Shown here one piece after another: positions 1-10,132 of a stretch of 64,000 nt of DNA. Origin of the DNA: an uncultured Balneola sp. Its GTDB lineage: Bacteria > Bacteroidota > Rhodothermia > Balneolales > Balneolaceae. A program made the translations under genes and the position numbers. Below the pieces are notes generated by a model that was given only the letters and a program-made list of their open reading frames with translations, did not search any database and was not told the origin of the DNA. Location: NCBI GenBank assembly GCA_902529115.1, contig CABZVB010000004.1, forward strand, positions 80,035-144,034, read 5' to 3'. How positions within the stretch are numbered: the stretch's first letter is position 1; the number at the start of each line of letters is the position of its first letter.

Positions 1-1338
1 AACAAAATCTTAATTGCGAATAGAGGTGAAATAGCCCTTCGTATAATTCGCACATGCAAGGAAATGGGTATTCCGACTGTAGCCGTTTACTCGACTGCCG
101 ACAAAGATAGCTTGCATGTTAAATTTGCCGATGAAGCAGTGTGTATAGGTCCAGCTTCAAGCAAGGATAGTTATTTAAAAATAACCTCCATATTAGCCGC
201 AGCAGAAATTACAAATGCAGATGCTATACACCCAGGATATGGGTTTTTAGCTGAAAATGCTGAATTCTCTAGAATCTGTGATGAGCATAATATTAAGTTC
301 ATAGGCCCCTCACCCGAAGCCATTTCTTCCATGGGTGATAAAGCCATTGCAAAAACAACGATGATTAATAACAAAGTGCCTGTTGTCCCAGGTAGCGATG
401 GTGTTGTCTATTGTTATGAAGATGCTAAAGCAATTTGTAATGAAATTGGATTCCCCGTTATAGTAAAAGCCTCTGCGGGAGGCGGAGGACGTGGAATGAG
501 AGCGGTAATGGACTCATCTGAACTTCAAAAAAACTTTGAAATGTGTCGAAATGAAGCTAAAACAGCCTTCAGTAATCCAGAAGTTTATATAGAAAGGTTT
601 GTTCAAAACCCTCATCATGTTGAAATACAAGTTTTAGCCGATCAATATGGTAATGCTGTCTCACTTGGTGAAAGAGATTGCTCTTTACAACGTAGACATC
701 AAAAAATATTAGAAGAGGCTCCATCCCCTCTTTTAACAACTGATTTACGTAAAAAAATGGGGGAAGCTGCTGTAAATGCTGCTCTTTCAGTTCAATACGA
801 AGGTGCTGGAACTATAGAATTTTTGGTCGATGATGAACTTAATTTCTACTTTATGGAAATGAATACAAGAATACAGGTTGAACATCCAGTTACCGAACAA
901 ATTACAGGTTTTGACCTTATTGAAGAGCAAATTAAAATTGCTGCTGGAATGTCCATCGCAGATTATCATGTCAACCTAGCAGGTCATTCAATTGAATGCC
1001 GAATTAATGCTGAAGATCCTGAATTTAATTTCCGACCTTCTGCAGGTGAAATTACGGTCTTCCATCCACCTGGTGGTCAAGGTGTTCGACTAGATACCCA
1101 TGTCTATTCAGGTTATCGGATTCCTCCAAATTATGATTCAATGATAGCTAAACTAATTGTTACAGCTAAAACTAGACCTGAAGCAATTATTAAAATGCGT
1201 AGAGCTCTGCAAGAGTTTATTATAGAAGGCATCAAAACAACTATTCCTTATCATATTCAATTGATGGATGACCCAAACTTTAATAAAGGCTCTGTTAGTA
1301 CCAAATATCTAGAAACTTCATTTACTTACAAATCATAA
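1..1338 (+). CDS. accC: Acetyl-CoA carboxylase biotin carboxylase subunit (5' partial)
   Basis: Biotin carboxylase of acetyl-CoA carboxylase: carboxylates biotin on BCCP using ATP and bicarbonate, the first step of fatty-acid synthesis in the cytoplasm. The reading frame is open from base 1 and begins [10 protein letters not shown], the family's N-terminal signature, so only about two residues lie upstream of the window; the first in-window ATG at 64 is internal. The ATP-grasp glycine-rich loop [12 protein letters not shown] and the catalytic/metal segment [12 protein letters not shown] are both present. At about 445 residues the length is normal. accB probably lies just upstream. gcvH follows after 33 nt in the same direction. 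Confidence 0.95.
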   Translation, partial: NKILIANRGEIALRIIRTCKEMGIPTVAVYSTADKDSLHVKFADEAVCIGPASSKDSYLKITSILAAAEITNADAIHPGYGFLAENAEFSRICDEHNIKFIGPSPEAISSMGDKAIAKTTMINNKVPVVPGSDGVVYCYEDAKAICNEIGFPVIVKASAGGGGRGMRAVMDSSELQKNFEMCRNEAKTAFSNPEVYIERFVQNPHHVEIQVLADQYGNAVSLGERDCSLQRRHQKILEEAPSPLLTTDLRKKMGEAAVNAALSVQYEGAGTIEFLVDDELNFYFMEMNTRIQVEHPVTEQITGFDLIEEQIKIAAGMSIADYHVNLAGHSIECRINAEDPEFNFRPSAGEITVFHPPGGQGVRLDTHVYSGYRIPPNYDSMIAKLIVTAKTRPEAIIKMRRALQEFIIEGIKTTIPYHIQLMDDPNFNKGSVSTKYLETSFTYKS

Positions 1339-1371
1339 GAAAAGCTGAATTTTTAAATAATTTACATATCT

Positions 1372-1749
1372 ATGAATATACCAGAACATCTATTTTACAC
1401 TAAAGATCATGAATGGATTAATATTCATGATGATGGTACTGCTACTATTGGAATTACTGATTTTGCCCAAGGAGAGTTAGGAGATATTGTTTTTGTAGAA
1501 TTAAATGAAATTGGGGATTTATGCGAAAAAGAGGAAACTTTTGGTACCGTAGAAGCGGTAAAAACGGTCTCAGATCTTTATCTTCCATTAGATGGAGAAA
1601 TTATTGAAATCAACGAAGCTCTTGAAGATGAACCTGAATTAGTTAATGATGATCCCTATGGGCAAGGCTGGATGATCAAAATTACGATTTCGAATCCAGG
1701 TCAACAATCAGAACTGTTAGACTCCGAAGCCTATCAAGCACTTATTTAA
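1372..1749 (+). CDS. gcvH: Glycine cleavage system H protein
   Basis: Lipoyl carrier of the glycine cleavage system; it shuttles the aminomethyl group between the P, T and L proteins. The protein is 125 residues, the usual size. The lipoylation motif [11 protein letters not shown] places the lipoyl lysine at K64, and the flanking [12 protein letters not shown] and [12 protein letters not shown] segments are family hallmarks. It sits between accC and guaA, with guaA beginning 5 nt after its stop. The other glycine cleavage genes are not in this window. Confidence 0.96.
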   Translation: MNIPEHLFYTKDHEWINIHDDGTATIGITDFAQGELGDIVFVELNEIGDLCEKEETFGTVEAVKTVSDLYLPLDGEIIEINEALEDEPELVNDDPYGQGWMIKITISNPGQQSELLDSEAYQALI

Positions 1750-1754
1750 ATAGT

Positions 1755-3302
1755 ATGAGTCGTCATAATGAATGGATTCTAATATTAGACTATGGTTCTC
1801 AACTAACCCAGCTTATAGCAAGGCGTCTTAGAGAACTCAATATATACTGCGAAATTCACCCATATAATGTAGATTTAGCTCAGGTCATAACACCTCAGCC
1901 TTCGGGTATAATACTATCGGGTGGTCCAATGAGTGTTAATGATGATGGAGCACCCCAACTTCAACCTGAAATTTTAGAATTTAAAACACCAATTTTGGGT
2001 ATTTGTTATGGACTACAGCTACTGTCACATAACTTGAACCCTGGCTCTGTTGAAAGGGCACAAAAAAGAGAATATGGAAGGGCTCATTTATTAATTGACA
2101 ATGGAAGTGACCTGCTCAAAGATATTCCGCAAGAATCAGTAGTATGGATGTCACATGGTGATAAAATCAAAGACGTAGATTCGAATTTTGTTATCATTGG
2201 ACATACCAAAAATGCTCACGTTGCTGCTATAAAGCATCGTTTTAAACCAATTTTTGGAGTGCAGTTTCACCCAGAAGTTGTTCACACTGAATTTGGAACA
2301 CAATTACTTTCTAATTTTGCATTAGATATCTGTGGTTTAGTTGGTGACTGGACAGCCTCTTCATTCATCGACGAACAAACCAAAGCCATACAAACTATAG
2401 TGGGAGATAATAAAGTACTTTGTGCATTATCTGGTGGTGTAGATTCTACCGTTGTTGCTACGCTTCTGAACAAAGCACTAGGAGAGCAGTTATTATGTGT
2501 TTTTGTGAATAATGGATTATTGCGAAAAGATGAATTTAGTGATGTCCTGCGACTCTATAAAGAAGAGCTACATTTACCTGTTAAAGGTATAGATGCGTCT
2601 GAACTATTTTTAGACCGTTTAACAGGTATTTCTGATCCAGAAAAAAAAAGAAAAATTATTGGTAAAACGTTTATTGATGTATTTGATAAAGAAGTGAAAA
2701 ACATAGATTCATTTAAGTATTTAGCTCAAGGTACTTTATATCCAGACGTTATAGAAAGCGTATCATTTAAAGGACCATCTGCAACCATAAAATCACATCA
2801 TAATGTGGGTGGTCTACCGGATAAGATGAGGCTCAAACTCATTGAACCTGTACGGGAGTTATTCAAGGATGAAGTCCGAATTGTGGGTCGAGCTTTAGGT
2901 ATACCAGATCTTTTTATCGATAGACATCCATTTCCCGGGCCTGGCTTAGGTATTCGTGTACTTGGCGAGGTTAGCCGTGAAAAATTACACATATTGAGAG
3001 AATCAGACGCAATCTTTATTCAATCACTTCATGAATCTGGTTTATACAATAAAATCTGGCAGGCTTTAGCAGTACTTTTGCCTGTAAAAAGTGTGGGGGT
3101 CATGGGAGATGAACGAACTTACGAATCTACAATTGCTCTACGTGCGGTGACTTCTACTGATGGTATGACAGCAGATTGGGCTCGTCTACCATATGAGTTC
3201 TTGGCAGAAGTGTCTAATCGAATTATAAATGAGGTAAATGGAGTTAATCGAGTGGTGTACGATATAAGTTCAAAACCACCTGCTACTATTGAATGGGAAT
3301 AA
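1755..3302 (+). CDS. guaA: GMP synthase (glutamine-hydrolysing)
   Basis: Converts XMP to GMP with glutamine and ATP, the last step of de novo GMP synthesis. Residues 1-200 are a class I glutamine amidotransferase domain with nucleophile C84 (GICYGLQLL) and the His-Glu pair H172/E174 (FHPEV). Residues 205-395 are the ATP pyrophosphatase domain with PP-loop SGGVDS at 226-231. The C-terminal dimerisation domain ends in KPPATIEWE, the canonical GuaA terminus. At 515 residues it is full length. The start lies 5 nt after the gcvH stop. Confidence 0.97.
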   Translation: MSRHNEWILILDYGSQLTQLIARRLRELNIYCEIHPYNVDLAQVITPQPSGIILSGGPMSVNDDGAPQLQPEILEFKTPILGICYGLQLLSHNLNPGSVERAQKREYGRAHLLIDNGSDLLKDIPQESVVWMSHGDKIKDVDSNFVIIGHTKNAHVAAIKHRFKPIFGVQFHPEVVHTEFGTQLLSNFALDICGLVGDWTASSFIDEQTKAIQTIVGDNKVLCALSGGVDSTVVATLLNKALGEQLLCVFVNNGLLRKDEFSDVLRLYKEELHLPVKGIDASELFLDRLTGISDPEKKRKIIGKTFIDVFDKEVKNIDSFKYLAQGTLYPDVIESVSFKGPSATIKSHHNVGGLPDKMRLKLIEPVRELFKDEVRIVGRALGIPDLFIDRHPFPGPGLGIRVLGEVSREKLHILRESDAIFIQSLHESGLYNKIWQALAVLLPVKSVGVMGDERTYESTIALRAVTSTDGMTADWARLPYEFLAEVSNRIINEVNGVNRVVYDISSKPPATIEWE

Positions 3303-3318
3303 AGGATAAGGTTAAACT

Positions 3319-5142
3319 ATGACAAAATCGACTATTTACTTACAAATATCATTGATCATATCGTTTTTAACAACGGTTTCGTCGCAAAACATAGTCGTAG
3401 CCCAAACTCCGCCACAACAAGTGCAGTATCATGAACTTCTATCCCTGTATGAACAAGGCTTAGATAGTATTATTATACAACAATATTTAACTCCTACTTC
3501 TGAAGCCGAATATTATTATCTGGCTAGTAGTTATCTTCGTTTGGGGGATTATAGCCAAGCTTTAATTTACTTTTCAAGCTTGATCAATATTTTTAATTCA
3601 GAAGAGTCTATTTGGTGGAATATTGAAGCAAGTTTAGCAAAAGCTAAAATATTATTCTATCTGAATAATCATTCCACCGCATTAGAGCAAGTATACGCCC
3701 TATCCATTCATTCTAGCCTAACCAAGGATCAAAAAAATAGAGCTGCTACATTTGTCGAAGATATTTTAGGGTACTTAAGTCCAACTGATTTAGTACAATT
3801 ACTTACTGATATTTACCCTATACAGCTTAAAGCTAGTATATTACAAGAGCTTATATATACTATCCCTTATGAGCTTGCTAAATCATTATTATCAGATGTA
3901 GAACAATTGGCTGTAAAGTCTGGTGAGAGTGATAACTTAACCTTAAGTAGAGTTAAACAACAATTATCCGTACCTGTTCAGTACCAAACTAGATATGATC
4001 CATTTAAGCAATATACTGTGCCTAATGGGTTTCATTACCGGTTGGGTATATTACTTCCCACATATTCGTTAGATGATCCTAGATACACTGTAGTTCAGGA
4101 TTTATATAAAGGTATGTCATTTGCAGCAGAAGAGTTTAATGCCAACACTACAGACGCAAAATTTTTTCTTATTTATAAATCTACAAGTGATACCACATCT
4201 AGAAATAGTGAACTACGTGTCCAAAAATCAAATACAGATCATTTCGCGCATACCCAATTTTCGTCACTTGTTATTTCTGATCGAGTCAGTGCTATAATTG
4301 GACCCCTATTCTCCAACGAAGCACCATCATATGCTCCACTCGCAGAAGAATATGATACTCCACTATTTTTACCTCTTGCCAATGCCGATAGTTTAGATCT
4401 TCATAATAATTACATGTTCCAAGTTAATCCTAGTTTCAGTTCTCAAGGAGCTAAATTGGCTAGATATGCCGTAGAAAACCTCGGCTACGATACTCTCGGC
4501 ATCATAGCCGAACAAGGTAGCTTGGGAGAAACAGCTGCTCACTCTTTTCTCAGAGAATCTGAGCGATTGGGAGCTTTTGTAGCCTATAACTTTGTAGAAA
4601 ATCTTGAAGAGCGAGGTTATGGAATAACAGATTTCACCCAATATTTCACCACTGATACATTAGATAGTGTAACTATCATTGACGCTGTTTATGCCCCATT
4701 TACGGGAACTATTGCTCAAACATTGATAGAATCACTACTTACAGACCTTGAAGCTATGCGAAGTACAATTGACATCCTAGGATCAGAAGAATGGGGTGGA
4801 GTAAATATTAATGCCTCTAGACTTCCAGAAACCGATATTTATTTTAGTAGAGGCTTTGCAGTTGACACTACACAAAATAAGACTAAACTATTTGCCTCTT
4901 CATATAAAGAACGCTACGGTGACTACCCTACGAACTTTAGTTATATAGGGTTCGATGTAGCTTATTATATTATGCGTGAATTATACTCAGCTAAAAATCC
5001 TAAGGCCTTAAAAAATAGAATTAAAAAATCATCAGCCTATAAAGGATATGCATTTACTATTGATTTTCTTAACACTCATGTCAATTCTTCGGTATTTATT
5101 CAGCATATCCCTTCTTTCCAAACTACTAATGAACAAAATTGA
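3319..5142 (+). CDS. LpoA-like penicillin-binding protein activator (TPR plus type 1 periplasmic-binding domain)
   Basis: A 607-residue exported protein. Residues 1-29 look like a signal peptide ending near VVAQ. Residues 35-235 are helical, TPR-like repeats (for example YYYLASSYLRLGDYSQALIYF, shown only as a landmark region near residue 65). Residues 240-600 resemble a type 1 periplasmic-binding fold, with VSAIIGPLFSNEAPSYAPLA and ANADSLDLHNNYMFQVNPS as landmarks. TPR plus this fold is the architecture of LpoA, the outer-membrane activator of class A penicillin-binding proteins; an amino-acid ABC-transporter binding protein is the alternative. No clear lipobox cysteine is seen. It converges on mltG, another peptidoglycan gene, which supports a cell-wall role by inference. 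Confidence 0.7.
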   Translation: MTKSTIYLQISLIISFLTTVSSQNIVVAQTPPQQVQYHELLSLYEQGLDSIIIQQYLTPTSEAEYYYLASSYLRLGDYSQALIYFSSLINIFNSEESIWWNIEASLAKAKILFYLNNHSTALEQVYALSIHSSLTKDQKNRAATFVEDILGYLSPTDLVQLLTDIYPIQLKASILQELIYTIPYELAKSLLSDVEQLAVKSGESDNLTLSRVKQQLSVPVQYQTRYDPFKQYTVPNGFHYRLGILLPTYSLDDPRYTVVQDLYKGMSFAAEEFNANTTDAKFFLIYKSTSDTTSRNSELRVQKSNTDHFAHTQFSSLVISDRVSAIIGPLFSNEAPSYAPLAEEYDTPLFLPLANADSLDLHNNYMFQVNPSFSSQGAKLARYAVENLGYDTLGIIAEQGSLGETAAHSFLRESERLGAFVAYNFVENLEERGYGITDFTQYFTTDTLDSVTIIDAVYAPFTGTIAQTLIESLLTDLEAMRSTIDILGSEEWGGVNINASRLPETDIYFSRGFAVDTTQNKTKLFASSYKERYGDYPTNFSYIGFDVAYYIMRELYSAKNPKALKNRIKKSSAYKGYAFTIDFLNTHVNSSVFIQHIPSFQTTNEQN

Positions 5143-5147
5143 GTCGC

Positions 5148-6200
5148 TTAAGATGATGATTGTTCACGCTGCCTTTTGATTCGGTATTGTTCTTGAATCC
5201 AATCTCTCCAAATTTTGCTAGCTTTTAGATGATCTTCATAACTAGTGCTAAATGTGTGTGTGCCTTTAGGACTAGCTACCATATATAAGTATTCATGACG
5301 CTCCGGGCTCGCAGCAGCCTCTAAACTGCTATAAGAAGGATTAGTTATAGGGCCAGGCGGTAAACCGCTAATTTGATAGGTATTGTACGGGTGCTCAAAA
5401 TTATAGTCTTCATACAATAACCTTCTGCGCTCGCCTAAGGCAAAGTTTACTGTTGGATCTGCTTGCAACCTCATATTTTTATTTAAACGATTCCAATATA
5501 GTCCTCCTATCCGTTTTTTTTCCTCCTCAAATCTGTACTCCCATTCAATTATTGAAGCCATGATGATAATTTCTTCCCATCGGGATGAAGTGAACGGATC
5601 TCCGTCAATAAAATTTGATAAGGCTTTAGTACTCTCGTTTATTAATCGACCTATGATAGTCTTAGGTCTATCGGTCCAATAAACACTGTAGGTCTCTGGA
5701 TATAATTGTCCAAGTACTCGAGTCGTATTTGAGTTATTTTCCGATAACCAAGTATCATCATTTAGGACTTCGAGGAAATCATTCACACCATACAAACTCT
5801 GACGATCGAGTTGCTCAATTATTGATTCAATATTCTTCCCAGGAAGTATTGTCAATGAAATTGGATCCTGTAAACCCCTTCCAAGCTTTTCCAATAATTG
5901 ATCCAAAGAACTGCTATTGGTTACTAAATAATGACCTTTTGGCACTGATTTCCAACCTGATAAATGTCTTGCCCAATTAAAAATCTCTGAATTCATGGAC
6001 AACCCTTTTTTTTCTAATAAGCAAAAAACACTATCCATTGGTTGTACATGATCAAAGTATAATGAGATATCGTCTTGAGAGAAAAATGACTTTTGGAGGA
6101 ATCTATCGGAATGTAAAAGATAGTTTCTGGGGCAAAACACTAATAAAAAAGACGCTAAAAAAAAAGCTATTTGCAGTATAAATGGTTTCTGGATATTCAT
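5148..6200 (-). CDS. mltG: Endolytic murein transglycosylase MltG
   Basis: Inner-membrane lytic transglycosylase (YceG family) that cleaves nascent glycan strands and so sets chain length. One N-terminal membrane segment spans about residues 8-24. A LysM-like region lies around 85-110. The catalytic domain has MASIIEWEYRFEEE, where E219 aligns with the family's catalytic glutamate, followed by the strongly conserved LYWNRLNKNMRLQADPTV and the GLPPGPITNP loop near 279. The length of 350 is typical. The HD-domain gene lies 7 nt upstream on the same strand, so the two are probably co-transcribed. Confidence 0.92.
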   Translation of the reverse strand: MNIQKPFILQIAFFLASFLLVFCPRNYLLHSDRFLQKSFFSQDDISLYFDHVQPMDSVFCLLEKKGLSMNSEIFNWARHLSGWKSVPKGHYLVTNSSSLDQLLEKLGRGLQDPISLTILPGKNIESIIEQLDRQSLYGVNDFLEVLNDDTWLSENNSNTTRVLGQLYPETYSVYWTDRPKTIIGRLINESTKALSNFIDGDPFTSSRWEEIIIMASIIEWEYRFEEEKKRIGGLYWNRLNKNMRLQADPTVNFALGERRRLLYEDYNFEHPYNTYQISGLPPGPITNPSYSSLEAAASPERHEYLYMVASPKGTHTFSTSYEDHLKASKIWRDWIQEQYRIKRQREQSSS

Positions 6201-6207
6201 AGAATAA

Positions 6208-6768
6208 TTAGTTAATTAGATTCTTCTGCTTTGCGTCTTGAAATACATCAATTAAAAAAAGAATATGATCGGATAATGTTTCACCAATTAACTCTAAGCC
6301 AGTATTTATGTCGTCCCGAGAAACATTTGCAGCAAAGTTAAGAGTTTTTAATTTTTTTGTAACTGACTTGACTTTCATCCCATCATACGCTGTCGGTCTC
6401 ATTAAAGAGACAGCATGTATAAAACCGGATAGTTCATCACAAGCAAATAAATAACGATCCATTTCAGATTCGGCAGCTATACCTGTTCTACTAGGTGCAT
6501 GAGCAAGGATTGCATGTTGTATTTCATCTGGTAATTCAATCTCTGGGAAAATATACTCTATCGCATAGTTGGGGTGTTGCTCGGGATATCTTTCCCAATC
6601 AATGTCATGTAATAATCCACACAACCACCAGTTATGAGTGCTATTATCATCCTTTTTTAGTTTTTGGGCATATGCCTGCATAGCAATGGCTACCATATGT
6701 GAATGATTTAACAGAGATTTTGTTGTTATATATTTATTCAGTAATAAACAAGCAGATTCTTTATCCAT
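6208..6768 (-). CDS. HD-domain metal-dependent phosphohydrolase, substrate unknown
   Basis: A 186-residue soluble protein with an HD-superfamily metal site: H22/H24 (LLNHSHMVAIA), H54-D55 (CGLLHDIDWERYP) and a later histidine in HAILAHAPSR. This resembles small stand-alone HDIG hydrolases annotated only by domain; the substrate cannot be read from the sequence. It is the first gene of a likely two-gene operon with mltG, 7 nt apart, and is divergent from the cytochrome gene across 211 bp that should hold both promoters. Confidence 0.75.
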   Translation of the reverse strand: MDKESACLLLNKYITTKSLLNHSHMVAIAMQAYAQKLKKDDNSTHNWWLCGLLHDIDWERYPEQHPNYAIEYIFPEIELPDEIQHAILAHAPSRTGIAAESEMDRYLFACDELSGFIHAVSLMRPTAYDGMKVKSVTKKLKTLNFAANVSRDDINTGLELIGETLSDHILFLIDVFQDAKQKNLIN

Positions 6769-6979
6769 TAGATTGTATAAATATTAATTGTTGATTTATT
6801 ATTTCACTTTATATCTCTTTGATGAAGCAATAATTGCGTAATGTACTAAGCAAATTATGCGCTGATATTAATAGAATTAAATGGTCACATTCATTTTCCT
6901 ATATACTGAATTTATTAATTCATTCTCAGAATATATCTTAATTAAGTATTTTAAAACAAATATCCATTTAGGTTGATGC

Positions 6980-7408
6980 ATGAGTAAGCACAAATTTCAT
7001 TTACATAAATCTAATATAAAAGCCAATATGTGTAAATTCATGATAATTTTTGGCGTATTTAGCTTACAATGTATGACGAATGTGGAAGAAATTATTGGTG
7101 AACAAGCACAAAATGTATCGTTTCAGTCTGAGGTTCAACCTATATTTCAGCAATACTGTATCTCTTGCCATGGTAATATTGCAGGAATTAATTTGGAAAA
7201 TTATGAGGCCGTTATGAGTAATGAGGGACGTAATTGGAAGTCGAATGTAATAGTCCCAGGAGATGCAGAGAATAGTGGACTATATGACGTATTGTTAGAA
7301 TCGCCGAGATTCCAGCTCCAACAAATGCCCACTGGAGGACCTTATTTAACGGGTGATGAAATAGAAATAATAAAAACATGGATTAATGAGGGCGCAAAAA
7401 ATAATTAA
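6980..7408 (+). CDS. Single-haem c-type cytochrome, exported
   Basis: A 142-residue exported electron-transfer protein. The haem-binding CISCHG motif is at residues 60-65, and M116 in LQQMPTGGPYL is a good candidate for the distal ligand. The region between (NLENYEAVM, then SNVIVPGDAENSGLY) matches the planctomycete-type cytochrome c domain often found in Bacteroidota. The hydrophobic N-terminus runs from about residue 17 to C31; C31 could be a lipidation site, but the preceding LQ is not a standard lipobox. The start may really be M17. The reading frame overlaps the next gene by 23 nt. Confidence 0.85.
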   Translation: MSKHKFHLHKSNIKANMCKFMIIFGVFSLQCMTNVEEIIGEQAQNVSFQSEVQPIFQQYCISCHGNIAGINLENYEAVMSNEGRNWKSNVIVPGDAENSGLYDVLLESPRFQLQQMPTGGPYLTGDEIEIIKTWINEGAKNN

Positions 7409-7955
7409 ATCACAGGTTAAATGGTATTTAATACAATATATTGTATTTATTTACTTAGCTATACCGCTTCATGGACAAAACTACTATGCAGAAAATGGAA
7501 CAGCTAGATTTACCTCAAGTGTACCATTTTATGAATTCACTGGCACTAGTAATCAGTTAACTGGTCTCATAAATATCACCGAAAACTCGGTTGATTTTTA
7601 TTTAGATCTGGAGACCTTAGATAGTGGTATAAAAAAACGCGATAAAGATATGAGGTTAACATTAGAAACAAAGAAATTTCCATTTGCAGAATTCTATGGA
7701 AATCTACTGGACCAAGTAGATCTGACTGAGACGAAACCCCAAAAAATTAGAACCTCTGGAAATTTTAGTATTCACGGAATAAGTCAAGAAATGGAGGTTT
7801 CTGGGGAGATTACCATTGAGCAGAATATCTTGCACTTAACTGCAAATTGGGAAATCCGTCTAGATGATTTTGAAATTATTCCACCCTCTTTACTGATAGT
7901 TAAAGTCGATCAAATACAAAAAATATCTATTGATATACGCTTAGAAAAACAATGA
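7386..7955 (+). CDS. YceI-like periplasmic lipid-binding-fold protein
   Basis: A 189-residue exported protein of the YceI family (lipocalin-like barrel that binds polyisoprenoid lipids in characterised members). A signal peptide ends near residue 31 (YLAIPLHGQ). Family landmarks follow: STVPFYEF-like RFTSSVPFYEF, LDSGIKKRDKDMR and the KFPFAEFYG segment. It overlaps the cytochrome gene by 23 nt and the DUF5777 gene by 4 nt (ATGA), so the set is translationally coupled. In other Bacteroidota YceI proteins often lie beside cytochromes; a redox or quinone-related role is inference. Confidence 0.87.
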   Translation: MRAQKIIKSQVKWYLIQYIVFIYLAIPLHGQNYYAENGTARFTSSVPFYEFTGTSNQLTGLINITENSVDFYLDLETLDSGIKKRDKDMRLTLETKKFPFAEFYGNLLDQVDLTETKPQKIRTSGNFSIHGISQEMEVSGEITIEQNILHLTANWEIRLDDFEIIPPSLLIVKVDQIQKISIDIRLEKQ

Positions 7956-8836
7956 ATGCAATACTACATTTTTCTAATATTAAGTTACTACTTTGTGGCA
8001 CACTACTTTTACTGGTTGTAGAGTCAGTACAAGCTCAAATGGAACGCAAGAGATCGTTAGATAAACTACCCGATCCTGAATTATTTTTAAGTACTTCATT
8101 AGTAAGCGCCCAAACCGTTAGTATTGTACCTAAAGGTGAAATACAAAGTGCCATTTCACATTCTTTTGGACATATTCGGAGTGGCTGGGGAGATTTATTT
8201 GGCTTGGATAATAATGCTTCTGTTCATCTCGGATTAGATGTCGGTATAGCAGAGAATCTTAGCTTAGGAATTGGAAGAACTAGTGTCGATGATGTTTTTG
8301 ATATGCGACTCAAATGGATACCATTTAGGCAAAATAGTTCAAATAGCCGACCCCTAAGTGTAGGATTATACCTTAATACTGCTCTAGAAACCCTAGAAGA
8401 ACGAAGGTTTGATTATAGTTTTACTGAAAGATTAAGCTATCATAGTAGTATTCTGATAGCTCGTCAATTTAGTTCAAAAATTACACTTCAAATAAGCCCT
8501 TCTGTAACTCACTTTAATACACTCATAGCACAGAACAAAATTCCACTTCAACATACTATATTTAGCGCCCTGTTTCTAGGAAGATTAAAACTCAATGAAC
8601 GCAATTCTCTTTCATTCGAAACCGTACCTATACTTTCAGATTCTGAAGCTATACATCATTGGGCATTCAGTTACGAAATTGAAACCGGTGGACATGTATT
8701 CCAGTTATTTTTACAGTCAGGGTATCTATTCACCGAACAGTACATTATCAGACAGACAGTAGATTCCTTTTGGAATGGTGATATACGCCTGGGTTTTGCC
8801 ATTCATCGGGTATTTCAAGTGAAAAAAAGATCATAG
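7952..8836 (+). CDS. DUF5777 beta-barrel family protein
   Basis: A 294-residue exported protein with a signal peptide ending near VQA-Q (residues about 26-29). The following segments STSLVSAQTVSIVPKGE, ISHSFGHI, LGLDVGIAENLSLGIGRT and DMRLKW fit DUF5777, a family of predicted outer-membrane barrels. The remainder is alternating amphipathic strands. No biochemical function is known for the family. The start overlaps the yceI stop by 4 nt, placing it in one operon with the cytochrome and YceI genes; DUF5777 with c-type cytochromes is a familiar Bacteroidota neighbourhood. Confidence 0.75.
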   Translation: MNAILHFSNIKLLLCGTLLLLVVESVQAQMERKRSLDKLPDPELFLSTSLVSAQTVSIVPKGEIQSAISHSFGHIRSGWGDLFGLDNNASVHLGLDVGIAENLSLGIGRTSVDDVFDMRLKWIPFRQNSSNSRPLSVGLYLNTALETLEERRFDYSFTERLSYHSSILIARQFSSKITLQISPSVTHFNTLIAQNKIPLQHTIFSALFLGRLKLNERNSLSFETVPILSDSEAIHHWAFSYEIETGGHVFQLFLQSGYLFTEQYIIRQTVDSFWNGDIRLGFAIHRVFQVKKRS

Positions 8837-8881
8837 TAAAACCATTTATTAGTGACTTCTTTTTTTAATATTTCAGTTAAT

Positions 8882-9526
8882 GTGATAAAGAGTTTATGGT
8901 TTATATTGCTTACTATATTTGTCGTATTTGTAGGACTTTTTCCTATAAAACTATTTGCACAGGAAACGATTTCTAAAACTACATTACATAAGAATACAGT
9001 CTTATCGACCCATGTTCTTTTTTTAGAATATTCTCATTCCCCAACCTCTTATATTTTGTTGGGTAAAACACCCTATTCATCTTCCCAGCGGGCTGGTGTT
9101 GGTTTCATTTCACCTTATTCAATAAAGATTTTTGGAACTAATTTTAACTTAAGTGCACGTTTACATCCTATTATAAGCTACACCTATTCAAAACGTGATG
9201 AGGGAGGCAGACTTGATAATGTACAGGGCTGGTCGTTAGATCCTTTGGGTTTTAGTTCAATTACTCACTTTAACAAATCAGTAAAATTACGAAATACCTT
9301 TTATGGTGGATTAAGTTATATGTCGAATATATTTCCTACTGATAAAGGACGTAAACTAAATTTTAATTTTGAATTGCAAACAACTATTGAACAAGCATTA
9401 GGCGAAAACTATGTCGTTTGTTTTGGTGCAGCATATCATCATATTTCAAACGCACAAACAGGCAAACAAAATCCTGGTATAGACTCTATATACTTGTTAT
9501 TAAGATTATCTTATCTTATTGAGTAA
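8882..9526 (+). CDS. PagL-like lipid A 3-O-deacylase / acyloxyacyl hydrolase
   Basis: An outer-membrane barrel of the PagL/acyloxyacyl-hydrolase family, expected to remove an acyl chain from lipid A. The C-terminal active-site segment HHISNAQTGKQNPGIDS has the His-x-Ser pair of PagL; the acid 12 residues after the Ser is Asp here rather than the Glu of Pseudomonas PagL. I place the start at GTG 8882, because IKSLWFILLTIF then forms a clean signal peptide ending near FAQ; an upstream GTG at 8852 would add ten residues. It follows DUF5777 in the same direction and is probably the last member of that unit. Confidence 0.75.
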   Translation: MIKSLWFILLTIFVVFVGLFPIKLFAQETISKTTLHKNTVLSTHVLFLEYSHSPTSYILLGKTPYSSSQRAGVGFISPYSIKIFGTNFNLSARLHPIISYTYSKRDEGGRLDNVQGWSLDPLGFSSITHFNKSVKLRNTFYGGLSYMSNIFPTDKGRKLNFNFELQTTIEQALGENYVVCFGAAYHHISNAQTGKQNPGIDSIYLLLRLSYLIE

Positions 9527-9559
9527 ATATCTAAACAAGACATTACATCCATCCAAACT

Positions 9560-10063
9560 ATGTCAATACAAACAAACCTTCACACTACTAAAGGAATTAT
9601 TCATCTCGAACTGTTCCCTAATCAAACACCAAAAACTGTAGCTAATTTTGTTAATTTATGTCAACGCGGTTTTTATGATGGATTGACCTTTCATAGAGTT
9701 ATACCGGATTTTATGATACAAGGTGGTTGCCCACTTGGCACCGGTGTAGGTGGGCCTGGTTATCGATTTGAGGACGAATTTGTACCTAGCTTACGTCATA
9801 ATGAACCCGGTAAATTATCAATGGCAAATGCTGGACCTAGTACAAATGGTAGTCAATTTTTCATCACACATGTTGCAACTCCTTGGCTAGATGACAAACA
9901 TTCTATATTTGGACAGATTATTAATCAAAAAGACCAAAATATTGTAAACATTATACAACAAGGTGATATCATCGAAAAAGTAGAAATAATTGGTTCAACT
10001 GAAACAGTATTCTCACAAGTTAAAGAACTAACAATGTGGAATGAACTACTGGATGAAAATTAA
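9560..10063 (+). CDS. Cyclophilin-type peptidyl-prolyl cis-trans isomerase
   Basis: A 167-residue single-domain cyclophilin that catalyses prolyl isomerisation. Landmarks are [22 protein letters not shown] (catalytic Arg), the GSQFFIT loop, and [13 protein letters not shown]. There is no signal peptide, so it is probably cytoplasmic, like PpiB. It follows the PagL-like gene after 33 nt on the same strand. It converges with the sodium symporter across 69 bp. Confidence 0.95.
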   Translation: MSIQTNLHTTKGIIHLELFPNQTPKTVANFVNLCQRGFYDGLTFHRVIPDFMIQGGCPLGTGVGGPGYRFEDEFVPSLRHNEPGKLSMANAGPSTNGSQFFITHVATPWLDDKHSIFGQIINQKDQNIVNIIQQGDIIEKVEIIGSTETVFSQVKELTMWNELLDEN

Positions 10064-10132
10064 TCTAGTCAATATTCCTTAAAAAAAAGGGGGGCAAAGG
10101 AATCTCATTCTACTTATAATTTGGTTATGAAA

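Noticed and set aside
4393..4641. Antisense frame inside the LpoA-like gene, and many similar frames inside other genes.
   Set aside because: No family match or separate start context; each is the shadow of a well-supported coding frame.
10074..10103. 7-bp inverted repeat around an A8-G6 run between the cyclophilin and the symporter, considered as a terminator.
   Set aside because: The loop is 16 nt and neither strand has a U-run directly after the stem.
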